Positions 7,220-14,113 of a DNA stretch of 17,178 bases are shown here, one piece after another; the stretch's first letter is position 1, and every line of letters begins with the position of its first letter. Below the pieces are notes generated by a model. That model made no database searches and was not told where the DNA came from. It worked only from the letters and a program-made list of their open reading frames with translations. The stretch comes from JADJQU01 sp035490315 (GTDB lineage Bacteria; Planctomycetota; UBA1135; GCA-002686595): NCBI GenBank assembly GCA_035490315.1, contig DATHET010000227.1, positions 1-17,178 on the forward strand, written 5' to 3'. A program made the position numbers and the translations under genes.

Positions 7220-9418
7220 CTACGGACAGACCGAGTACTGGATCGCATTCGACAGGAAGCTGCCGGCCACGACGTTGTCGCGGCCCCACCATTGCACGTT
7301 GACGCCCTGGCCGAGCGTGTGCAGGAAGGGCGCCGGATTGCCTCCCGCGTTCCCGGAAGCAAAGGCGTTCATGTCGAGCTTGAACACCGCGTCGCAGAAA
7401 GCCCCAGGAGTTCCGCCGATCGACAGGCCTGGCGGACCACGGCGAATGCCGGCGGACTTGACGCACAGGATCCCGCCGTCGAAGGGCGTGCTCGCCGGCC
7501 CGTTGGGTCCATAGAGCAGGAGCCCGGGTCGCGCCGCGCGCGCTCCGGTCGCCTGGATCAGGAATCCGCTTGTCGCGGAGTCGCTCGGAGCTCCGCTGAA
7601 CGAGATCACGGGCAGGCCACCGCAGGAATTCTGCTTGGCTGTGCAGTACACGATCGGCCCGCCGTCGCAAGGCGTCGCGGTGAAGCCGCGCAGGGCCGAA
7701 ACACCGGTGTTTCCGTACGGATCGCTCGAGCTCACGCGGTATTGGATCGCGCCGACCAGCAGGCCAGGAATCTCGCCGCGGAAGATCTGCGCGCCCGACC
7801 AGCGCATGGGCACGGAGACGAAAGCTCCGCCGTTGAGCGAGTACTCGAGCGAGGTCGCGTTGAAGGCGGTCAGGTAATCCTCGGCGTTGTCGTAGACCTG
7901 GGCTCGCACCACGGTCGGGTGTGTGCTCGCGCTGCGATTCAGAGCTTGCTCGAGGTGCGGGATGCGCGGCGCTCGGTTGTCGGCAAACCCGGAGCCGTTG
8001 TCGAGCAGAGCGTTGGCCTCGCCGTGGTCGTTGGCGACCATCACGTCGTAATCGCCGTCCGCGTCGACGTCGCACGCGTCCGAGCCCCAGGAGCGCGAGG
8101 TGTCGGCCGGTACCACGCCGCTCGCCAGGAAATAGACATAGCCTCCGCCCGCGCCGCTGTTCGCCTGGATGCGCTCCTGGCCGGTGAGGCGCGTCATGAA
8201 CACGTCGAGGTCGCCGTCGTTGTCGTAGTCGATCAGGTCCGACTCGCTCTCGCGGCCGCAGGAATTGGCGACGGGAGCGCTGGTGAACACGCCGCCGCCG
8301 TTGTTCGTGAGCACGACGTCGCAGAAGTCGACCCAGTTCATGCCGTAGATGTCGAGGTCGCCGTCGTTGTCGAGGTCGCCGAAGACCTGCTGGTACTTGC
8401 CCGAGCCGCTCGACCAGTTGGGCGGGTACACGGCGTTGGAGATGTCGCGCAGGGCCAGAGCGCCGTTCTGCTCCACCGAGAGATTGCGGAACATGCGCGG
8501 CAACTCGTATTTTTCGCCGTGCAGGATGTCGACGTCGAAATCCGCGTCGATGTCGCCGAGCGAGACCGACATCGAAACCGTCGCGATGTCCGCGAATGCG
8601 CCGCTGGTGTCGGTCGTCTGGTGCTGCTGGATTCCCTGGGCCCACAGGGCGGGATCGCCGTCGGCGATCGCGGTGCCGCTGAGCTGGAAGTCGCTCGGGT
8701 TGAATTCCTCGAAGAATCCCAAACCGTCGTTGAGGAAGATGCGCGAGGGAATGTCCCCGCCGGAGAGCAACCCATACGTGCCCTGGAACAGATCGCGGAA
8801 TCCGTCGTTGTCGAGATCCGCGAAGGCGGAGTCGCAGGACCAGTCGATGTATCCGCCGGCCGCGAGGACCACGCTCGGCGCGATCGAGGAAGACGTCGAG
8901 GCGTTGTTCACGCCCAGATTGACGTAGCGCGCCGCGGTCTGATCGCTGAAGAAGCCCGGCGTGCCGCCCTGGGCTCCGCCCATGTTGATCCACCAGCGAT
9001 TCGTCTGGTTGGAGATCTGCGAGGTGTTCGACGCGAACACGTCGACGTCGCCGTCCTCGTCGACGTCGACGAAATCCACGTCGCGGCTGGCGTCCGCCAC
9101 GACAGGGCATTGAGTCGCGGTGCGATCCTCGAAGAAGCCCAGCGTGCCGCCTTGTGCTCCGCCCATGTTGATCCACAGGCGATTCTGGTCGTTGCCAAGA
9201 TCTCCGCCGTCCGCGAAGACCGCGTCCCAGTCGCCGTCCTGGTCGACGTCGGCGAAGTCCACGTTCTCCGTGTAGGAGTTGTTGAACGGAGCTCCCTGGG
9301 GAATCCGCTGCGGAGCGAACTGAAACGTCTGCGCCGAGGCGAGACTCGCGCTCGAGCAGAATCCCAGGACCAGGGCGGCGGATCGGAAAAGCGGCACGCG
9401 ATGGAGATGGATCTTCAT
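7220..9418 (-). CDS. Secreted FG-GAP/VCBS-type repeat protein with planctomycete C-terminal domain
   Basis: A 732-residue exported protein. The signal peptide (1-29) is probably cleaved at ASA|QT. Residues 50-480 look like a beta-propeller of FG-GAP/VCBS type, with seven calcium-binding-like acidic motifs: DVDQDGDWD (57), DVDEDGDVD (118), DLDNDGFRD (201), DIDADFDVD (289), DLDNDGDLD (348), DYDNDGDLD (397) and DVDADGDYD (450). The fourth lacks the usual glycine. An Ig-like segment follows (about 485-600). The last 120 residues are Cys-rich (YCTAKQNSCGG, GGILCVKS, GAFCDAVF, WWGRD, final SVCP), a tail I recall from many secreted planctomycete proteins; it may serve in sorting or anchoring, which is inference. 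ATG 9418 has AGAGG 2 nt upstream, closer than ideal. The gene follows DUF1501 on the same strand after 69 nt. That gap carries only a 6-bp inverted repeat (9441-9446 with 9467-9472), too weak to name. The ligand is unknown. Confidence 0.88.
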   Translation of the reverse strand: MKIHLHRVPLFRSAALVLGFCSSASLASAQTFQFAPQRIPQGAPFNNSYTENVDFADVDQDGDWDAVFADGGDLGNDQNRLWINMGGAQGGTLGFFEDRTATQCPVVADASRDVDFVDVDEDGDVDVFASNTSQISNQTNRWWINMGGAQGGTPGFFSDQTAARYVNLGVNNASTSSSIAPSVVLAAGGYIDWSCDSAFADLDNDGFRDLFQGTYGLLSGGDIPSRIFLNDGLGFFEEFNPSDFQLSGTAIADGDPALWAQGIQQHQTTDTSGAFADIATVSMSVSLGDIDADFDVDILHGEKYELPRMFRNLSVEQNGALALRDISNAVYPPNWSSGSGKYQQVFGDLDNDGDLDIYGMNWVDFCDVVLTNNGGGVFTSAPVANSCGRESESDLIDYDNDGDLDVFMTRLTGQERIQANSGAGGGYVYFLASGVVPADTSRSWGSDACDVDADGDYDVMVANDHGEANALLDNGSGFADNRAPRIPHLEQALNRSASTHPTVVRAQVYDNAEDYLTAFNATSLEYSLNGGAFVSVPMRWSGAQIFRGEIPGLLVGAIQYRVSSSDPYGNTGVSALRGFTATPCDGGPIVYCTAKQNSCGGLPVISFSGAPSDSATSGFLIQATGARAARPGLLLYGPNGPASTPFDGGILCVKSAGIRRGPPGLSIGGTPGAFCDAVFKLDMNAFASGNAGGNPAPFLHTLGQGVNVQWWGRDNVVAGSFLSNAIQYSVCP
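8948..9185 (-). repeat. Two 55-bp near-identical direct repeats (8948-9002 and 9131-9185)
   Basis: The two stretches match at 50 of 55 positions and are 183 nt apart, a multiple of three. They encode LWINMGGAQGGTLGFFEDRT and WWINMGGAQGGTPGFFSDQT in the first two propeller repeats of the FG-GAP protein. The DNA similarity is much higher than between other repeats of this protein, so it points to a recent duplication or gene conversion of one propeller blade. Confidence 0.8.
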
Positions 9419-9487
9419 GGCCTCTTCGATCCTATAGCAAGGCCGAGGGATCGAGGGACGCCACTTTCGGCCTGCGAAAAAGTTCCC

Positions 9488-10960
9488 TCAGGCCAGCAAT
9501 TCGTGCACCACTTTCCCGGCGACGTCGGTCAGTCGGAACTGGCGCCCCTGGAACTTGTAGGTCAGGCGCAGGTGGTCCAGGCCGAGGAGGTGGAGCAGGG
9601 TGGCCTGGAAGTCGTGGACGTGCACGGGGTTCTTGACCACGCTCATGCCCAGGTCGTCGGTCTCGCCGTAGCTGAATCCCCGCTTCACTCCCCCGCCGGC
9701 CATCCAGATCGTGAAGGCCGTGCGCAGGTGGTCGCGGCCCAGGTCGTCCTTGTTGAACTTGCCCTGGAGCATCGGCGTGCGCCCGAATTCTCCACCCCAG
9801 ATCACCAGCACGTCGTCAAGCATCCCGCGCTGCTTCAAGTCGGCGATGAGGGCCATCGATCCCCGGTCGACTTCCTTGCACAGGCGCGGCATGCCGGTGA
9901 CCAGGTTCTGATCGCCGCCGCCGTGGTGGTCCCAGCCGCCGTGGTAGAGCTCGACGAAGCGCACGCCGCGCTCGACCAGCCGCCGCGCCAGGAGGCAGTT
10001 GTTCGAAAAGGAAGTCACGCCGGGCTCGGTGCCGTACAGCTCGTGGGTCGCCGCCGACTCCGACGAGATGTCCATCAGCTCGGGCACGGAGGTCTGCATC
10101 TTGAACGCCATCTCATAGGCCGCGATGCGCGTCTCGATCTCCGGATCGCCCGTGCGCGCCAGCTCGGCCTGGTTGATCGCGCGGATCGTGTCGAGCGAGT
10201 CGCGGCGCAGCGCGGGATCCATGCCACGCGGGTTCGACAGGTAGAGGACCGGATCGCCCTGCGAGCGGAACTGCACGCCCTGGTACAGCGACGGCAGGAA
10301 GCCGCTGCCCCAGCAGGTCGTGCCGCAGCGGCCGGCCTTGCCGCTGGCGAGGACCACGAAGCCCGGCAGGTCGGCGCACTCGCTGCCCAGGCCGTAAGTG
10401 ACCCAGGAGCCGATGCAGGGACGGCCCATGCGCGGCGAGCCGGACTCGAGGAACAGTTGAGCAGGCACGTGGTTGATCTCGTCGGTGTGCATGCCGCGCA
10501 CGAAACACAGCTCGTCGACGACGCTGGCGAGGTTCGGCAGGAGCTCGCTGACCCACGAGCCGGTCTCGCCGTGCTGCGACATCTTCCACAGGGAGTCGAG
10601 GACGTTGGGCTGCTCGCCATCCTTGATGAAGGCGAAGCGCTGGCCGGCCATGTACTCCTTCGGAACGGGCTTGCCGTCGAGTCGCGCGAGCAGGGGCTTC
10701 TTCTCGAAGGTGTCGAACTGCGAGGGCGCGCCGGTCTGGTTCAAGTAGATCACGGACTTCGCGCGCGGCTTGAAGTGCGGCGGCTTCGGAGCGAGCGGAT
10801 CGCTGCGCACCTGGGGCGAGGTGCCGCCAAGACCCTGGCGCTGGAGCAGCGAGCCGAGCGCGATCGCGCCCAGGCCCATGCCGGCGCGAGCGAAGAGCTG
10901 CCTGCGCGTGATCGCGCGCAGGAGTTCGCGTTGGAGCGCGGGATCGGGCGAGTGGCTCAT
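9488..10960 (-). CDS. DUF1501 family protein, Tat-exported
   Basis: A 490-residue member of DUF1501, a planctomycete-rich family related to the sulfatase/alkaline phosphatase superfamily. The N-terminus has a twin-arginine signal (ITRRQLFARAG, RR at 19-20, then GLGAIALGSLL), so the folded protein should be exported by Tat. The usual family blocks are present in order: SVIYLNQTGAPSQFDTFEKKP, CFVRGMHTDEINHVPAQLF, GSPRMGRPCIGSWVTYGLG, RGVRFVELYHGGWDHH, VIWGGEFGRTP, GRDHLRTAFTIWMAGGGVKRG, and VHVHDFQATLLHLLGLDH near the end. The length is normal. The frame stays open to 11440, but ATG 10960 is the start: it overlaps the stop of the DUF1553 gene in ATGA, which suggests translational coupling. DUF1501 and DUF1549/DUF1553 genes are usually paired in planctomycetes. 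The activity of the family has not been firmly shown; a hydrolase acting outside the cytoplasm is the usual inference. Confidence 0.93.
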   Translation of the reverse strand: MSHSPDPALQRELLRAITRRQLFARAGMGLGAIALGSLLQRQGLGGTSPQVRSDPLAPKPPHFKPRAKSVIYLNQTGAPSQFDTFEKKPLLARLDGKPVPKEYMAGQRFAFIKDGEQPNVLDSLWKMSQHGETGSWVSELLPNLASVVDELCFVRGMHTDEINHVPAQLFLESGSPRMGRPCIGSWVTYGLGSECADLPGFVVLASGKAGRCGTTCWGSGFLPSLYQGVQFRSQGDPVLYLSNPRGMDPALRRDSLDTIRAINQAELARTGDPEIETRIAAYEMAFKMQTSVPELMDISSESAATHELYGTEPGVTSFSNNCLLARRLVERGVRFVELYHGGWDHHGGGDQNLVTGMPRLCKEVDRGSMALIADLKQRGMLDDVLVIWGGEFGRTPMLQGKFNKDDLGRDHLRTAFTIWMAGGGVKRGFSYGETDDLGMSVVKNPVHVHDFQATLLHLLGLDHLRLTYKFQGRQFRLTDVAGKVVHELLA

Positions 10961-13900
10961 CCCTTGGTGATCGTCTCGTCGAGGTTGAGCAGCACGTTGG
11001 CTACCACGATCCAAGCGGCGAGCTCGATCGGATCGAAACCGGCGACGTCGACCATTCCTTGCTGCGTGAATTCCTTCGCCGCTCCACCGTCCTTCGCGAA
11101 GCCCGCGCGCGATCGCTGGTACAGACCGCCGAGCTGCTCGAGCTCCCACGCCGTCGGCGCGCGAGCCAGGCACAGCCGGACTCCATGGCGGATCCTCGCT
11201 GCTGCGTCGCCATCCACTTCGCGCACCATGCGCGCGCCGAGCGCGATCGCGGCTTCGACGAACACAGGATCGTTGAGCGTGATCAAGGACTGCAGCGGCG
11301 TGTTCGAGCGCGAGCGCTTGACCACGCACACGTCGCGGCGAGACGCATCGAAGGTCAAGGCGCTCGGATAGGCGGCGCTGCGGCGCAGGTACGTGTACAA
11401 CCCGCGGCGCCAGCGATCCTCGCCCATGGCATCGACCCATTTTTCATCGGGCGTGTCGAAGGTCGCGAAACTATCGGCCCAGACTCCGCGAGGCTGGGGC
11501 GGCATCACGCTCGGGCCTCCGATCTTCGCCGAGAGCAGCCCCGCGATCGCCAGGGCATTGTCGCGCACCATCTCGGCTTCGAGTCGCACGCGCGGCGCGC
11601 GTGAAAGCCATTGGTTCGCGGAATCCTTTTCGAGCACCGCGAGCGTGACGCGCGAAGCTTGACGGTAGGTCGACGACATCACGATCAGCTTGTGCATCGC
11701 CTTCTGGCTCCAGCCCCGCTCGGCGAACTCGACCGCCAGCCAGTCGAGCAGCTCCGGATGGGTCGGAGCGTCGCCCTGGGTGCCGAAATCCTCCGCGGTC
11801 GCGACCAGGCCGTTGCCGAAGAAGGTCTCCCAGGCGCGGTTCATCGTCACCCGACCGACCAGAGGATTGGCGGAGTCCACCAGCCAGCGCGCGAGGCCCA
11901 GGCGGTTGCGCGGCAGGGAGTCCGGGAAGGCGTGCAGCGCGGCCGGAACGTCCGCGATTACTTCCGCGCCCGGATCGCGGAAATTGCCGCGCCGCAGCAG
12001 GTTCGTGGGGCGCGGTGTCGCGAGCTCCTGCAGGACCATCGTGGTCGGAATCCGCAGGCCCGCGAGATCGGCGCGCAACTTCGCGAGCTCGGTCTGCTGC
12101 GCGGCGAGCTCCGGAGTCTCTGCGATGAACGCCGCGCGCAATTCGGCGAGCTGCTCCTCGCTGCGAGCCGGCGCGTCGCGTTCGAGGATGACCTTTAGAC
12201 TCTCGCGGAACACGCGGCGCACGTCCTCGTGCCCCAGCTCGCGGCTGTAGATGCGCGCTTCGTCGAGCGCTCCATCGAAGGCGCCCGAAGCTTCGCGCGA
12301 AGCGATCTTGAGCGCGACGTCGTTCTGGATCGTGCCGGTCAACGTGTCGTTGACCACCTCGAGCTCCTGCGCGACGCCGTCGAGGTAGATCCGGATGCCC
12401 GCCGCCTTGCTCGAGCCGTCGTAGCTGACGAACACGTGCCGCCAAAAACCCGCGCCGAAAACCTCGCGCGTCTGGACCTTGATGCCGTCGCTCGGCCACT
12501 CGTGGACGATGTGGACTTCGAAGCGCCCGTTGTTCGCGAAGAGATCGAAGCCGCGGTAAGCATGCAGATCGTCGATTTTCGCCAGCACGCAGCCGCCCTT
12601 GCCGAGCTTGACCAGGGCGCCGTAGGAAAAACCCTGGTCGCGCTCGAAGGCGAGCTCGCGGCCGCCGTCGAGGAAGCCGACTCGCGCCTGCAACTCCTCG
12701 AAGCCGAAGCGCCTGGCCAGCCCGGCGACCGGTTCGGCAGCGCCGAGCTCCGCGCGAATCTGCTGCTGCCAGGCCGTGAAGGGCGCGGCATCGGGCGGGA
12801 AATCGAGAGCGCTCGCCAGGCTCGCGATGCGCGCGGACAGATCCTGCTGCACGCGCCGCTGCTCCGGCGTCGGCACCGCCATCTCCGGCCCATTGCCCGC
12901 CCCGACGTCCTCGGTCTGGTTGAAAAACGCGAAGAGCTGGTAGTACTCGGACTGCGTGAACGGATCGAACTTGTGGTCGTGGCACTGGCAGCAAGCCATG
13001 GTCGTGCCGAGCCACACGCTCGCCGTGGTATTGACGCGGTCGACGACGGCGACCACGCGAAACTCTTCCTTGTCGATGCCGCCTTCGTCGTTGAGCATCG
13101 TGTTGCGCTGGAATCCGGTGGCGATGCGATCGTCGTCGCTCGCATCGGGCAGGAGATCTCCCGCGAGCTGCTTCCGCGTGAACTCGTCGAAAGGCATGTC
13201 CGCGTTGAGCGCGCGGATCACCCAGTCGCGCCAGGGCCACAGCGAGCGCGGAAGATCCTTCTCGTAACCGTTGGTGTCAGCGTAGCGCGCGAGGTCGAGC
13301 CAGGGCCGCGCCCAGCGCTCGCCATAGCGCGGCGAAGCGAGCAGGCGATCGACGAGGTCTTCATAGGCGCGCGGACTTTTGTCGCGCTCGAAGACATCGA
13401 TCTCGGCGAGCGTCGGAGGCAGGCCGATCAGGTCGAGACTCGCGCGCCGGATCAACGTGGCGCGGTCAGCCTCGGGCGAGTGAGCGAGGCCCTCGCGCTC
13501 GAGCCTCGCCTCGATGAAACGGTCGATCGGATTCGCGCACCACGCAACATCCTTCACCACGGGCAAGACCGGCCGCAGCGGCCGCGCATAGGCCCAGTGC
13601 TGCGTCTCGCGATCGTCGCTCGCGGCATCAGGCCAGCCCGCGCCCTGCTCGATCCAGGCGCGCAGCGTCGCGATCTCGCCCGGCTCGAGCGGATCGGCGT
13701 CGAGCGGCATGGCCTGCTTGCCGCCCTGGCCGAGCACGCGCCGCAGGAGATTGCTCTCGTCCGGCTTGCCCGCGACGATTTCCGGGCCCGACTTCCCGCC
13801 CTGGAACACCGAGCGCTTGCTGTCGAGCCGCAAGCCTCCGCGCCGCTTCGCTCCGTCGTGGCACTCGACGCAGGCCGAGCGGAAAATCGGCTGGACGTCG

Positions 13901-13989
13901 CGCACGAAGTCGACCGCGGCCGCCGGCTCCTGGAACGAAGCCGCCGCGGGCAGCGCGCCCAGCGACAACAGCAGTCCAAAGATCACCAC
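10957..13989 (-). CDS. PSCyt1-DUF1549-LamG-DUF1553 protein (planctomycete haem-binding surface protein)
   Basis: A 1010-residue exported protein. A short signal peptide (FGLLLSLGALPAAAS) is followed by a PSCyt1-type cytochrome domain (about 27-125) with the haem motif CVECH (40-44) and a possible Met ligand in QAMPLDADPL. DUF1549/PSCyt2 spans about 152-361, starting NPIDRFIEARL and carrying the family's second motif CCQCHDHKFDPF (CCQCH at 333-337). A LamG/concanavalin-like domain follows (about 423-596; YGALVKLGKGG, FVSYDGSSKAAGIRIYLDG, GALDEARIYSREL). A coiled, Glu/Arg/Ala-rich linker leads to DUF1553 (about 694-946; NPLVGRVTMNRAWETFFGNGLV, THPELLDWLAVEF, SSTYRQAS). These proteins are thought to work with DUF1501 partners at the cell surface, possibly on polysaccharides, but the reaction is unproven. 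The start is GTG 13989, or equally the next codon, also GTG; both lack a clear Shine-Dalgarno site. It is the first gene of a likely operon and divergent from the 17-haem cytochrome (124-nt gap). Confidence 0.93.
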   Translation of the reverse strand: MVIFGLLLSLGALPAAASFQEPAAAVDFVRDVQPIFRSACVECHDGAKRRGGLRLDSKRSVFQGGKSGPEIVAGKPDESNLLRRVLGQGGKQAMPLDADPLEPGEIATLRAWIEQGAGWPDAASDDRETQHWAYARPLRPVLPVVKDVAWCANPIDRFIEARLEREGLAHSPEADRATLIRRASLDLIGLPPTLAEIDVFERDKSPRAYEDLVDRLLASPRYGERWARPWLDLARYADTNGYEKDLPRSLWPWRDWVIRALNADMPFDEFTRKQLAGDLLPDASDDDRIATGFQRNTMLNDEGGIDKEEFRVVAVVDRVNTTASVWLGTTMACCQCHDHKFDPFTQSEYYQLFAFFNQTEDVGAGNGPEMAVPTPEQRRVQQDLSARIASLASALDFPPDAAPFTAWQQQIRAELGAAEPVAGLARRFGFEELQARVGFLDGGRELAFERDQGFSYGALVKLGKGGCVLAKIDDLHAYRGFDLFANNGRFEVHIVHEWPSDGIKVQTREVFGAGFWRHVFVSYDGSSKAAGIRIYLDGVAQELEVVNDTLTGTIQNDVALKIASREASGAFDGALDEARIYSRELGHEDVRRVFRESLKVILERDAPARSEEQLAELRAAFIAETPELAAQQTELAKLRADLAGLRIPTTMVLQELATPRPTNLLRRGNFRDPGAEVIADVPAALHAFPDSLPRNRLGLARWLVDSANPLVGRVTMNRAWETFFGNGLVATAEDFGTQGDAPTHPELLDWLAVEFAERGWSQKAMHKLIVMSSTYRQASRVTLAVLEKDSANQWLSRAPRVRLEAEMVRDNALAIAGLLSAKIGGPSVMPPQPRGVWADSFATFDTPDEKWVDAMGEDRWRRGLYTYLRRSAAYPSALTFDASRRDVCVVKRSRSNTPLQSLITLNDPVFVEAAIALGARMVREVDGDAAARIRHGVRLCLARAPTAWELEQLGGLYQRSRAGFAKDGGAAKEFTQQGMVDVAGFDPIELAAWIVVANVLLNLDETITKG

Positions 13990-14113
13990 GAGCCGATCTT
14001 ACCGCGCTCGATCCGTGTCGACCGCCCAAGCCGCGGCGGACGCTAGAACTTTCCGGCGGACCATGCTTGTGGCCCCTTGCCCGCGGCCGCATCCTTCACG
14101 AGAGTTGGATCCC

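Noticed and set aside
8000..9260. Repeated GTC-rich units as a possible CRISPR or satellite array
   Set aside because: The repetition comes from codons of the DxDxDG motifs in one long reading frame with irregular spacing of 49 to 88 residues.
5651..11371. A 5.7-kb open frame on the plus strand, crossing three real genes
   Set aside because: It is made of Arg/Ala/Gly/Val-rich sequence without motifs and runs antisense to the FG-GAP and DUF1501 genes, whose domains are unmistakable. Long shadow frames are expected at this GC content.
12229..14046. A 605-codon open frame on the plus strand opposite the DUF1553 gene
   Set aside because: It is compositionally a GC shadow and lies antisense to DUF1549 and PSCyt1 domains with intact motifs.
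13990..14113. A shared divergent promoter between the DUF1553 operon and the 17-haem gene
   Set aside because: The geometry fits, but I see no -35/-10 pair or operator that I would defend in this GC-rich gap.
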